DNA of 64,000 bases from Parasponia andersonii (lineage: Eukaryota; Streptophyta; Magnoliopsida; Rosales; Cannabaceae). Of this stretch, positions 53,462-64,000 are shown piece by piece. The position numbers and the translations under genes are program-made. The stretch lies in contig JXTB01000014.1 in the NCBI GenBank assembly GCA_002914805.1, forward strand, positions 1,460,721 through 1,524,720. The letters run 5' to 3'. The first letter of the stretch is position 1, and every line of letters begins with the position of its first letter. The notes under the pieces were generated by a model. The model saw nothing but the letters and a program-made list of their open reading frames with translations, was not told the origin of the DNA and made no database searches.

Positions 53462-55423
53462 ATGGCTACGACGACGACGAGTATTGGCGGCGGTGGCGCC
53501 GGCGCCGGTGAGGATCGAGTCTTGGCCACCGCTCAGCAGATCGTGAAGAGGCTCAATCCGCCCAAGGAGGTAAGGGAAGACATGCTCTTGATCTTGTCTA
53601 GCTTCGATAATCGGCTTTCGAACATCACCGATTTGATCAACGGCGAGGATGCGAGGACGGAGGATCGGTTCGAGGTCGCCGAGAAGGTGATTCTCCGGTG
53701 GGACTCGAATTCGGAAGCTTCGAGGCACTCGATCCCGTGGGAGGATTCTCCGGATGAGGCCGCGGAGTACTTGACCGCCGTCGATGAGATTCTCAACCTC
53801 ATGGACGGTCTTTCGATCCAGTCCGGCAACGAGTTCGTGGACCGGGCCGAGAACGCGATCCAGCTCGCGATGTCGAGGCTCGAGGATGAGTTCCGCCATA
53901 TCCTGATTCGGAACACGGTCCCTCTCGACGCTGAGCGCCTCTACGGCTCGATCCGTAGGGTTTCGTTGTCGTTTGCCTCGAACGATGGCGAAATCGATGA
54001 TGAGTTCGAGAGTTTTGGCGAGGATGACCGCGACGCTGCTGGGCGGTTCCATGAGAGAGGAGCGAGCTTGGGAGACGACTTGTGTGTCGATTTGATCCAT
54101 GCTGATGCTGTCGTTGAGCTTAAGGAGATTGCTGATCGGATGGTTAAGTCTGGGTATGAGAAGGAGTGTGTTCAGGTCTATAGTAGCGTTCGCAGGGATG
54201 CCTTGGACGAGTGCCTTGTGATTCTTGGTGTTGAGAAGCTTAGTATTGAGGAAGTTCAGAAAATTGGGTGGAAGAGTTTGGATGAGAAGATGAAGAAGTG
54301 GATTCAAGCTGTGAAGATTGGTGTTAGAGTCCTCCTAACTGGGGAGAGGAGGCTTTGTGATCAGATTTTTAGTGGTGCTGAGGAGACTAAGGATATTTGT
54401 TTCAATGAAACCGCAAAAGGGTGTGTGATGCAGTTGTTGAATTTCGGGGAGGCGGTCGCAATCGGGAAGAGATCGCCGGAGAAACTTTTTAGGATACTGG
54501 ACATGTATGATGCTTTGGCTGATGTTTTGCCGGACTTGGAAGCTATGGTGACTGATGAGTTTGGAGTTGGTGAGGCCAGAGGAGTGTTGGCTGCGCTCGG
54601 TGATGCTGCAAGGGGGACGTTTTCGGAGTTTGAGAATGCTGTTCAGAGTGAGGCTTCTAGGAAACCCATGCTCAGCGGGGAGATTCACCCACTGGCTCGT
54701 TACGTGATGAACTATGTGAGACTGCTTGTGGATTATAGTGAGACTCTGAACTCGCTTTTAGCGACTGGAGACGATGATAGGTTGAAGAATGGTGATGGGG
54801 ATAATGGGTTGGAGTTGGAAAACATGTCCCCAATAGCTCGTCGATTGTTGTTGTTGATAACCACTCTGGAGTCCAATCTCGATGAAAAGTCGAGACTTTA
54901 TGAGGATGGTGCCATGAGATACATATTTCTGATGAACAACATTCTTTACATAGTGCAGAAAGTAAAAGATTCCGAGCTGGGAAAGCTTTTGGGAGACCAC
55001 TGGGTTCGGAAGCGACGTGGGCAGGTACGTCAATATGCTACAAGTTATCTTAGAGCTTCTTGGAGCAAGACATTGTCTTGTTTGAAAGACGAAGGAATTG
55101 GTGGGAGCTCAAATAGTGCCTCCAAGGTTGCTTTGAAGGAAAGGTTTAAGAATTTCAATGCCTGCTTTGAAGATATTTATAGAATTCAGACAGCTTGGAA
55201 GGTTCCAGATGCTCAGCTTCGCGAAGAGCTTCGGATATCTATATCAGAGAAGGTTATTCCGGCTTACCGTTCTTTTATGGGGAGGTTCGGTAGTCAGCTG
55301 GAGGGTGGTAGGCACGCTGGGAAGTACATAAAGTATACGCCAGAGGATTTAGAGAACTATTTGTTGGATTTGTTTGAAGGAACACCTTGTGTTCTGCACC
55401 ATCTGAGAAGAAAAAGTACATAG
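53462..55423 (+). CDS. EXO70F1: Exocyst subunit EXO70 family protein F1
   Basis: An intronless frame of 653 residues. It belongs to the octameric exocyst that tethers secretory vesicles to the plasma membrane. The N terminus ([35 protein letters not shown]) matches the F1 paralogue rather than the A, B, D or E groups as I remember them. Residues about 10-60 form the N-terminal coiled-coil part. The conserved Exo70 domain covers about 265-640, with [61 protein letters not shown] and [16 protein letters not shown]. The C-terminal basic patch ([20 protein letters not shown], then HHLRRKST) is the type that binds membrane phosphoinositides. An acidic, divergent loop lies near 195-215. I chose the ATG at 53462 (context AGAAATGGCT); no upstream in-frame ATG exists. 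Confidence 0.95.
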   Translation: MATTTTSIGGGGAGAGEDRVLATAQQIVKRLNPPKEVREDMLLILSSFDNRLSNITDLINGEDARTEDRFEVAEKVILRWDSNSEASRHSIPWEDSPDEAAEYLTAVDEILNLMDGLSIQSGNEFVDRAENAIQLAMSRLEDEFRHILIRNTVPLDAERLYGSIRRVSLSFASNDGEIDDEFESFGEDDRDAAGRFHERGASLGDDLCVDLIHADAVVELKEIADRMVKSGYEKECVQVYSSVRRDALDECLVILGVEKLSIEEVQKIGWKSLDEKMKKWIQAVKIGVRVLLTGERRLCDQIFSGAEETKDICFNETAKGCVMQLLNFGEAVAIGKRSPEKLFRILDMYDALADVLPDLEAMVTDEFGVGEARGVLAALGDAARGTFSEFENAVQSEASRKPMLSGEIHPLARYVMNYVRLLVDYSETLNSLLATGDDDRLKNGDGDNGLELENMSPIARRLLLLITTLESNLDEKSRLYEDGAMRYIFLMNNILYIVQKVKDSELGKLLGDHWVRKRRGQVRQYATSYLRASWSKTLSCLKDEGIGGSSNSASKVALKERFKNFNACFEDIYRIQTAWKVPDAQLREELRISISEKVIPAYRSFMGRFGSQLEGGRHAGKYIKYTPEDLENYLLDLFEGTPCVLHHLRRKST

Positions 55424-57342
55424 AATACAGGGGATTATGTAAAAGGTATGCCTCTTGCTTTTATCAAGGTTTAATGGTTACAGAAACCCCATGTTGAATG
55501 TAGTTGATGATACGCTATTTATGTTGCTGGTCTTGATGTTTTTGAAACACAGGTTTTGTTAAAGTTATCCCCATTCCCCTCTTTATATACTGTAATAATT
55601 TTTGTACATGTTTTTATAGATTTCTAGTTTTTTTCCATGTGTGCATTTTAATGATACATGTATTTTACTGACACGAATCGCCATCAACTCGGGAGTGATT
55701 CTGGGGTTGATCGGTCTCTGTATATTATAATCTACCGGAGAACAACCAAAATCATTACTTTGTATATTGTGATATCCCAGAAAGATTCTCAACCAACATA
55801 TCGTTTGTTTTGGTTTCTTAAACCAGTTATTTGTAATACGATCAAATTGGATTTCATTAGAGCTGTATCTAATCCGATCTGTATGGAGAAAACTGTCTTG
55901 ATCTAAAAGTGAATAGTGAATAGCTTTTTATGGAAGAAAAACTTTCAAGTGGATGGTCATGACATGGAAACATGAGTTCAAACTGTGTTTTTCTTGTCCT
56001 CTTAAAACTGAGTTTGGACTGTTCCAAAAGGCATTTTACCTTAGTGAGTTATATTTTATTAGCTAATATTTTTCCTATCGATCCAGCCTCAAGTGAATTG
56101 CCATTTAGACAGATAATAGTCTAGTTCCTAACGATGTTTCGATTTGAGTTGAAGCAACTTATTACTATTGTACTTCTATGCAAGTATTTTTCAAGGACAG
56201 ATCAAATTGTCTAATGAGCCTTTGTTGTAGTCTTTTTCAAGTTAAAAAAGGATTAAATGGGAGTTCATTGTTCTCATTGATCTATCTTAGTTTTCTGTTT
56301 TTTCATATATTCCCAATGTCTAGGTAAGTACTGCGTAGAAGATAAACAAAAAGATCTAGGAGTAATCTTTTGCTATTTGTTAAAAAGCAAAATCTTGTTT
56401 GCAAGTTGCCGAGTACAAGTACAAGAAAGCTCAACCAGCAAGTCACTTATTTGATTTGAAATCTCCCAAACTATTACATAATTGTGATAATAATTACGAA
56501 TTCCACGTGAATATGTCTATGGTTTAAGATGACTGCTTTCTTTATGTAACCTTGCTAGTACAATTCAGAGCCAAAAAACCTTTGCTAGTACCATTTTAGT
56601 TGCTGTAGTCCTATCCAATTTGTCTTTATGACTTATTTTCTTCCCTCTCTCTTTCCAAGTCGCCATCTCATAGAACAGTGCAAATCCCATTAGCAAGTCT
56701 GCCAACCTGTGAAAATGGCGACCATCTTCCCCATTTCTCAATTCTCATAGTAACTTGTCATTCTCAAATCAACAAAACCAAACCCCGATATTGATTCAGC
56801 TACATAACCCCACTTGGTTGATCCTAATACGACAACAAAAGTGCTCATGTCTGGTGCTGAAACTGAAAACTCATAAGAATTATTTTAATGGAGGGATCCA
56901 CCTGCCTCGTATGATTTTAGATAACTTATATATGTGCCAATAATTCTGAAACTCGGAAAAAATATTTTATAATGTTAGTAACATGACGGATTTTACAGAA
57001 TAAAGTCCCTTGAACAAACTCGATTGTACACAAGCGTTGCTGCTGGGATTTGACATTGCATCATTGTTGGTGCAAGGTTTGGTGGGCCGTCTATGGTTTG
57101 TCTTCAATCAGGAGCCATTATAGTTCTGGCCAAAATAAAATTATGACCCATTTTGTGGCCTATGTAGAAGACCAACAGAGGTCCCCCTCCAGCTCTAAAC
57201 ATTCGGTTGGATTGGCAGGTAATAAGTCGTTTTGGTGGTTAAAGCCAAGCAAATTGGTCATCTAAGAGACGACTTTGGGCTAGAATTAAAAAAAAAAAAA
57301 AGGTACTTGGCTAACTCACTAGATTATGTGGTTTACCTTTTA
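55424..57342. other. EXO70F1 3' flank and spacer
   Basis: Probable 3' UTR to about 55620 (TGTAATAATTTTTGTACATG). The rest shows no frame or repeat that I can name. Confidence 0.4.
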
Positions 57343-57448
57343 AGAATGTGCTGATCAACTTACGATGAGCCAATGGTCGTTAAGGTTATGCTAGAATGTG
57401 CTGATCAACTTACGATGGGCCAATGGTCGTTAAGGTTATGCTAGAATG
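57343..57448. repeat. 50-bp tandem duplication
   Basis: AGAATGTGCTGATCAACTTA through AAGGTTATGCT occurs at 57343-57392 and 57393-57442 with a single difference (GATGAGCC against GATGGGCC). A partial third start AGAATG follows. Confidence 0.95.
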
Positions 57449-58292
57449 GCTTTACAAGACAAGCTCTTAAGACATGAGTAACTAGAAGCCGAAAATAGAG
57501 ACTATGATAACTCCGCATCAGGTGAGTTAAAAAAACAAAAGAGGGAGAGAGTTTGGACCTTTTAAAAAGCCTAAAACCCCATCAAAGAAAAAAGAAAAAA
57601 AAAAAAAGAAAAAAGAAGAGGGAATTGTGGTATCCCAAGTTCTACCGTTGGATTTTATGAAACTGTCTGCCTGGTCCAGGACAATTCGAAAAGTTGGCTC
57701 CTTATTTCGAAATCTGTCACCGAAAGCTTCCAAAGATGATACTTCCAATATCCCAGTGGAGATTTCACATTTTCCAAAACATATGTAGATTCTTACATGG
57801 ACAAAAGGAAACAGCATCTCCGTTGACAAATATTTGCCGAGTCATGCGGTCTTTAGATAGAACTACCAGTTGTGAGAAGAAGAAAAACAAACCTACCATC
57901 AAAGAATCACAATGGCGGAAAGTTTCAGGACATGTAAGACAAATTACCAGTCATAGAGCGTTTGCTTTACTTGTTTTTCTGTTTATTATTGCGAGAGATT
58001 ATGGTTTAACCCATAACAGTACTTGGCACAAAGACAATTGGAAAAATGTTCCTTTTATTACATCGTTGTACAACGAGCTGTGGGATGGAGCTCAAGATAC
58101 AATAAAGCATACGAAAAAAAGAAGAAGACCGTATTCAACATGGGAAGCTTAATTACAAGGGCCCTGCCATATTACAATGACCATATTCAAGCCATTTACA
58201 CCCAACAAACCAGAGCAGGTCAAAAGCAAGGATCACTACCGTGAAAAAAAAGGGTTAATCATCAGAGAAATGATCAAAAACTTGTATGCCTC
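57449..58292. other. 3' flank of KING1
   Basis: Opposed open frames of 100 (minus) and 152 (plus) codons overlap here and neither resembles a known protein. Part is likely KING1 3' UTR. Confidence 0.4.
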
Positions 58293-59273
58293 TTAAACCC
58301 TGCTGTTCTGTGGCAGTGGTAGAACACCATCGAAGAAATCACCAAAGTAGCCACGTGGTTCGTGAACTAGCCTTGAGATGATATCTCTGAGTGTAATTAC
58401 TCCTCCTAAATTTCCATCATCATCCACAACGTAAACCCGATGAATCTTCTTGGAGTCCAGCAACAAAATCAGTTCTTTGATAGTCTGGTCTCTTTTGCAT
58501 GTAACCATTTCGCTCAACACTAGTGAAGAAGCCTCTTTATGCTTCTCCACGTAGCTTCGAACAGCTGTTAGGAAGTTCTTAGCTGTTATAGATCTGTTAT
58601 TACACGCCAAACCAGTGTCAATATGAGATGTACGTAAAGAACCACATAAAATTACCAAGGCTCATTGAGATAAGAAGTGAGAAAACAGGTTTCTCAGATA
58701 CAATATCACCACAAATGACAAATACCTTTGTCGGCAAAAATGATCACAATTACAGTCAAGGGCAACATTTTTACATGTTGGACAACTAAAATTTTCCTAT
58801 TTTTGCAGTTCTAATTTAAATGCCCTTGACTTTTAAAGAAGGAAGCTAACTGTGGGTCCTGCCAAGCTGCAAATGACTTGTTTAGGCATCAACAATGTAT
58901 AAGGTAAAAAAAAAAGGTTGAACTAGTCCATGTATTGATCAGATCTGTCTTCTTCTAAAGCTGCTTGGGAATATCAACAATTAGGTTCATTGTGAATTTC
59001 AATAGCTGCTCCTGAGTTACTAGATTAAATAGAATGTAGTAACAAAAATGCATAATTCTAAAAACAAATTTCAACCACATACCTATAGTCATGGTAGATC
59101 TCTGGTGCTGTAAGCAAGAATTGGATATCTCTTAAGCTGATGTTACCTACTGCTTTGTTACCACCATTTTCAATCACGGGTACTCCTCCGATTCTCTTCT
59201 TCCTCATCAGTTTAAATGCTTGTAACACGGGTTCGTCCTCATAAACCTGAAAGAGGCACCGTCAGCATTTAAC

Positions 59274-59320
<47 letters not shown>

Positions 59321-60908
59321 ATATTGTGAAACCTTTAGTTGGATAGGAAAGAAATTCAAACACCTTAATGATACGATTAGCATTCACCATGGGGAGACCG
59401 ACTTCAGAGAGTTTTTTGGTTCCCCAACTTTCAAACCAATGAAGGCCTGCACATTCTGCTAGCATGTGAATCACAGCAGACTGCGTGATGATGTTTTCAA
59501 TTTTGCCCTCACCCAAATCAACTACCGGAATACTCTTCATCTTGTACTTCGAAAGCAGCAAAAGCATAGTCAAAAATGAGTTGGATGACTGCAAAGCAAG
59601 AAATGGCGCCCAACGGAATGATCCTGAGATGTCTCGAACCTGCATAATCAGAAGTTAACATGAATCATAAGAAAGTATAAAAAGCCAATCATAACTGGAA
59701 ATAGAGCAAAGCTTTCTATACTAATAAGGTGTTTGAAATATTACTGTTGTATTCTTATAAAATTCAGATGCAGTCAGATGCTCGAAAAAGTTTCCAGAGG
59801 TTGCTGCAGCTGAGTCAGGGCCTAAGATTCCCAGTTCAAACAAAGAAGTCACCCTATTAGCAGCCGCTGCAAGAGCGGTTCCACCATTTGGACTATGTGG
59901 ACTCCTCGGAGATGGAGGTTCCGACTGAAAAAACAATAAGCGCTATTTTTCAGTTTCTAGGTGGGGAAATGCCAGGGACAGACTAAGCAACAAGGCAACT
60001 AATATGACTGCCATTTGAATCAAGAAATAAAGAAGGCTAAAGCAATAAAACAGCATATTTCAACAACTCAAAAGTCATATATTTCAACAAGTCATGAGCA
60101 ATATAGATTTCAACAATTCAAGAGTAGTATAAAATTTTAAAAATATGGTTCTCTTTTTAACCTGTTGCAGAATCCAGACAGCAATTCCGGCGAACTCGAC
60201 AATTCCAATATATCTGTCAATCCAACTAGCATCTTCAGGCGCATCAACATCCACCACAGGTGCACCAAGGATTTTGTGTTGGGACAAAATCTGAACAGCC
60301 TCGGCCAGGGTAGCATCTGATTTTATCTCTATTACTGAATACAACATCAATTCTTAGTATCAGACCCCATCAAAAAAAAAAAAATAAATAAGAAAAAAGA
60401 AGCAGACATACATAAAAGATAAACTTAAAATTGAGACCCCGTTAGAAATTCTTCAACTAAACACTGTTTTTAACCATAACCATATATGAAACGAATTTAG
60501 AATCTATATCCCAAATTCAGTTTTTCCTTCTGTTTCACATTATCATTATTCATTTTTTCCTTCTTGTAGCGACATATCCATAACAAAGGTCTATTAGAAC
60601 ACTGATCATCAATCAAAACCAGAACTTTTTTCATGCGACATAGTCAATAAAGAGAAACAAAACCCAGATAGCATATATAATATAACATATGAAAACATGC
60701 ATATATTGAACCATATATATATACCTTGATCAGAAGGAGCTGGAGGAAAAGCTGATACAGGGATGCTCTCAAAACAAGCATTGAGCTTGTCAGTAGGACT
60801 AAGCTGCGGCTCCTGCGTGTCCCATAGATCCTCCACCTGCATACCCAACTTCGCCTCTGGGCTCCTCGGACTCGGACTCTGTTCTCCCATCACCGCCGCC
60901 TCACCCAT
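58293..60908 (-). CDS. KING1: SNF1-related kinase regulatory subunit gamma-1 type (KING1), four CBS motifs
   Basis: Six exons, 425 residues: 60725-60908, 60162-60334, 59745-59924, 59364-59639, 59083-59246, 58293-58593. All introns are GT..AG and the frame closes. The family is the plant gamma-type partner of the energy-sensing SnRK1 kinase; whether it acts as a true gamma subunit is debated because plants also have beta-gamma SNF4. Features are a Ser/Pro-rich N terminus (SPSPRSPEAKLGM), then LDACFESIPVSAF-like helix (N form: LNACFESIPVSAF, about 42-54), CBS1 (about 62-120, SWIDRYIGIVEF), a linker (120-165), CBS2 (about 176-250, KYKMKSIPVVDLGEGKIENI), CBS3 (about 262-330, KKRIGGVPVIENG) and CBS4 (about 350-420, KKIHRVYVVDDDGNLGGVITLRD as two adjoining blocks). 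It ends GDFFDGVLPLPQNSRV. The start is the first ATG downstream of a TATA-like site; length equals the Arabidopsis protein. Confidence 0.95.
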
Positions 60909-60972
60909 CTTTCTCTCTCTTCTCTGCGTTACAGTGTGAATCAGACAAGGATAGAATCCATAATACACTGAC

Positions 60973-60979
60973 ATATATA
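60973..60979 (-). promoter_or_regulatory. TATA-like box of KING1
   Basis: The minus strand reads TATATAT about 65 bases upstream of the ATG at 60908. It argues against using an in-frame ATG at 61010, which would lie upstream of transcription start. Confidence 0.45.
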
Positions 60980-61080
60980 AAAAAGTGCAGCTATATACAC
61001 CAAGCTCCACGCTTCATATCGTGAACCAGCGATCGTAACCGTTGGATTGGCATACCTCTATAAATTATGGTCAATTGGGA

Positions 61081-61088
61081 CACGTGGC
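61081..61088. promoter_or_regulatory. G-box/ABRE-like CACGTGGC
   Basis: CACGTGGC about 175 bases upstream of the KING1 start. This is the ABRE core known to bind ABF-type bZIP factors. A second ACGTGGC lies at 61292-61298. A role is inferred from sequence only. Confidence 0.5.
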
Positions 61089-61291
61089 GGAGTTAATGAT
61101 GTTGATCCGGTCAACGCGTGTTCCCTTATGCTTATCCAATTTGTCGTTTTATTACGATTGATATTATTGTTTTAGGAATTATCAGAATCAGAGCGGGCAT
61201 TCAAGCTTATCCGGATTTTAATGTGAGGCCACAACGGTGGGCGAGTCTAACGTGCGCCGGGCCGATAGTTGCGCACTAACGTGGAATACCA

Positions 61292-61298
61292 ACGTGGC
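61292..61298. promoter_or_regulatory. ABRE-like ACGTGGC
   Basis: Second ACGT-core element in the same intergenic region, with ACGTGG also at about 61279. Confidence 0.4.
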
Positions 61299-61299
61299 T

Positions 61300-62781
61300 T
61301 GTCCTTTTGACGCGTGGAGGGGGGGTTAAATTCGATTCCTGGGGTCAACGGTTACCGGTAATTGGGCGAGCGGAAAGCGGATTTCCTAAAACTGCTGGCT
61401 GCTACCGCTTTTTGGATCCAAATTAACTGACCCTTAAAAAAAAAAAAAAAAGTTATTGCACAAATACCTTTGAACTATCTAACTTATAACGATTTAACTT
61501 TCAAAGTTCTAATTGTTCTAATTAAGTCATTGAATTTTCTTATTATAAGCCACTCGTGATCTTTAGATTATCTAAATGGCATCTTATTATAAAACTTTTA
61601 ATAAAAAAAAATAGACATAAAAGACACATGACAGCATAGCATCTGTATATATATTTGAAAAATATTAAATATAAATAAGAATAATCACGATAAATTATCT
61701 TCTAAATTTGTAGTTAAAAAAAAAAAAACATAAAATTTTACCTCATTTTCAAATAATTTGATTCGGTCTATTTTTTTATTAATACATTTTATAACACGTT
61801 TCTTGTATGTATGTATTTTGTAGAGGATCATTTGTGTAATAGATCTTAAAAGAAAGAATAAATTAGTTTTTTTTTCTTCAAGGATAAGTGAGTTCTACAA
61901 AAAATCTAATTTATTAATTAAATTATTTAAAGATAAACATATATATTATTGGTGCATTACTAGTATTTGGTAGCATTGATCTATAAAAAGATTTCACCTT
62001 CCTTTGCTTTTCTTCTTCTTCTTCGTACAATTAATAACAAATGGTTCCTCGTAATAATTTTTGCCCTTCAAATTCAAAGTTTGATTTGGTGTATCCAAAA
62101 TATGCATGACCTCAAATTCGGGGCCAAAATTTATGAGCAATAAAAATATCTGCCAAAAGTGTTTTCACATTATATAATATAAGACAGAAAATTTATCAAA
62201 ATGTGGTATCGGGTTTTTGCTGTTGATATTAGTAATTCATTATTTTTAAGTTTCAAGCCAAATTTACAAATGTTAGATGATTTTCTTCCCCTTTTAGGTA
62301 AAATGTTAAATGGAATTTGGCAAAACAACAAGTGTTCCCTCTATCGTCGTTGGTTATTATTTTGCTTTTCCATAATTTGTTTCAAGATACTTTTAAAATT
62401 CTATTTAATTTTAATTTAATTTATTTTTTAACAGTGGTTTCTGGCTAGACCTTGGAAGATATTAACTTCTTCTCCCCCCCTCCCCAAAATAACTATTTTG
62501 CTATGAAATTATTTTCCTCCGGATTCTCATCAACCAAACAGAAACCCGCTTCTGTATATATATATATATATAGCGAAAAGCCACTTTTGTCCCTGAAAAT
62601 AGGCGCGACTTGTCACAGTTCTCTCTATACCAATTTGTCCTTTTTTCATTTTTTTTTAAATAATTATTTTGTCCAAAGCTTTTTTTCTCCCCCCCCCCTC
62701 TGAAAATTAAGTTAATTTTTCTACTTAGCGAGCGAGGGTTCTTCTTCAAGGGGTTGGTCAGTGGTGATGGTGGTGGTGGCC
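61300..62781. promoter_or_regulatory. Shared upstream region of KING1 and the DDA1-like gene
   Basis: 61440-61560 resembles the repeat edge at 18981-19130 (TTGCACAAATACCTTTGAAC). The rest is AT-rich, with a TA run at 62556-62572 and pyrimidine-rich sequence at 62470-62720, likely leader of the right-hand gene. Confidence 0.4.
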
Positions 62782-63812
62782 ATGGAGGGCTCGTCTTCTC
62801 CCCCGTCTGATTCAAATCAATCGGCTCATGGCGCTTCCAAGTTCCTCTCCAACCTTCCCTCTCGTGGTCTCTTCTCCTCCACCGTTCTCTCTTCCAATCC
62901 GGTGATCTCTTCCTCCCTTAATTTTATTTTCTGTCACTTTTCTCCAATTTTCTGTTTGGTTTCCGAGATTTTGTGCAGAATGTGGATATCGTTTGAAGAT
63001 TATGGTTTTATATTAGGTTTAGCAACTGAGAATTGATGAAAGGTTTGGTTTTTAGTTTGTGTACTGAAAATAACGTACATTTGGAAACGAAGCACTGTAA
63101 CTTATGTAATGAATTTGATAGTGATCTTTCTTTTAGGAGCAAAGAGTGGTGGGTTTACTCAGAATAGACTGACGAGTATTGGGTTTTACTTACAGTAGCC
63201 AAATGAGTACTGGGTTTTAAACACTTTTTTTTTTTTGGTTTTTGTTGTTGTTAGAACAAAACTTGGTGGGTTGTTTTGTGTTTAAGTTTGACAAGTGTTG
63301 ACAATGAAGAAGTATGGTCTTGCAAGAATGAGCGGACAGTGCTGTTATGTTTTCTATATTGGGTCAAGGAATTTTGTATCACTGTATACAAATGTTTTCC
63401 TTAGGTGGATATGTTAGTTTCCTGTATTTTTTTTTCCTTCATATTACAACGATGAACCTAAATTATTTGAGAACTTATGTTTTCGTCCTTGATTGGAATC
63501 AACATTTCTACCTTCAACTTCTGATCAATCAGTGTTTCTACTCTGATCTTGAAAAAGATTTTAATATAAATTCTTAGTGTTGTATGGGAGAGTTCTTTTT
63601 TTTTTTTTTTTGAATTGTGTGAATGTTGTTCATCAATTCTTTGTATTGGATATAATATTATTGCCCATTATACTTTGCTTTTTGTCAATCAAGAAATTTT
63701 TAATATCTTAATTAGGATTTTTAACTTTTATTCAAATTTTGTTTGTGTGTTACAAATTTTGTGCAGGGTGGAATGCGAGTTTATATTTCTGTTAATGACA
63801 CCTCTCCCCCAG
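62782..63812 (+). CDS. DDA1-like (DET1- and DDB1-associated 1), first two exons, partial
   Basis: Exon 1 62782-62901 (40 codons, [13 protein letters not shown] then [14 protein letters not shown] and SSTVLSSNP) and exon 2 63767-63812 ([15 protein letters not shown]), joined by an 865-bp GT..AG intron. Exon 2 ends before GTTTTC, with one base left over for the next codon. The [19 protein letters not shown] pattern is that of plant DDA1, a small subunit of CUL4-DDB1 ubiquitin ligases, linked in Arabidopsis to ABA receptor turnover. The diagnostic NILIR segment lies beyond the window, so the call is incomplete. The ATG at 62782 (context GGCCATGG) is preferred over one 15 bases upstream (62767). 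Confidence 0.65.
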
Positions 63813-64000
63813 GTTTTCTTCTTCATTTAATCAAATGCTCAGCTTGTGAAGTTTTTGTCTTGCTTTTTTGTATCGCGAGTTTATAGTTCTGTTGGTATCA
63901 TTTAGTTCATCTTGAATGAACTGAGTTAGAAAATATGTAAAAAAGGCTCAATTTTGAATTTCTTATGCTGAGGTGAAATGTTAAGCATGTTTGGTAAGAA
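63813..64000 (+). other. Intron 2 of the DDA1-like gene (start)
   Basis: Follows the donor GTTTTC and shows no further exon before the window ends. Confidence 0.5.

Noticed and set aside
53243..54307. Open frame of 354 codons on the minus strand opposite EXO70F1
   Set aside because: It is antisense to a clearly conserved coding region and arises from codon bias; it resembles no family.
57527..58244. Opposed open frames of 100 and 152 codons
   Set aside because: They overlap on opposite strands, include poly-F/poly-K runs and match nothing; they lie in the 3' flank of KING1.
60909..61010. N-terminal extension of KING1 from the in-frame ATG at 61010
   Set aside because: The added residues are hydrophobic and not seen in the family, and a TATA-like box lies downstream of that ATG.

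Overview
The window is nuclear DNA of a flowering plant, most likely a eudicot. It is strongly AT-rich and has small introns with GT..AG borders and T-rich acceptors. Every recognisable protein is a conserved plant gene with its Arabidopsis-type architecture. I cannot name the species.

Layout. 1-24 kb is a gene-free repeat block. It holds an old Ty1/copia-type LTR element (1606-10860) that carries an extra, decayed ORF and has another LTR-like element nested in its gag. It also holds a SINE, a 1.4-kb near-palindromic foldback element (15953-17348), a second foldback element (22741-23515), smaller hairpin elements, and two copies of a (TA)n-seeking MITE. At 24.0-25.3 kb, on the minus strand, lies a three-exon F-box/Sel1/MYND gene of the At1g67340 type, with an unusually GC-rich last exon. 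At 25.8-30.0 kb is a degenerate tandem array with a unit of about 270-290 bp, broken up by two SINEs, a long-inverted-repeat element and one further insertion. 30-34.6 kb is unassigned intergenic DNA. At 34.6-39.8 kb, on the minus strand, is an internally deleted copia element with an assembly gap in one LTR and two more MITE copies in its leader. 40-44 kb is intergenic DNA with a direct repeat pair.

The right-hand third carries genes: UBA5, the E1 of the UFM1 pathway (44210-49236, +, 14 exons); EXO70F1, an exocyst subunit (53462-55423, +, intronless); KING1, an SnRK1 gamma-type CBS protein (58293-60908, -, 6 exons); and the first two exons of a DDA1-like gene (62782 to beyond the window, +). 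KING1 and the DDA1-like gene are divergent, with ACGT-core elements between them. Exon borders were placed by hand from splice signals, reading frame and remembered family sequence. All exon lengths close in frame.

The genes do not form one pathway. They touch UFMylation, exocytosis, energy/ABA signalling and ubiquitin ligase function. The most unusual material is in the repeats: the stacked insertions in the 25.8-30 kb array, the array's possible tRNA-like origin, and the large palindrome with internal TTTCGAT arrays.
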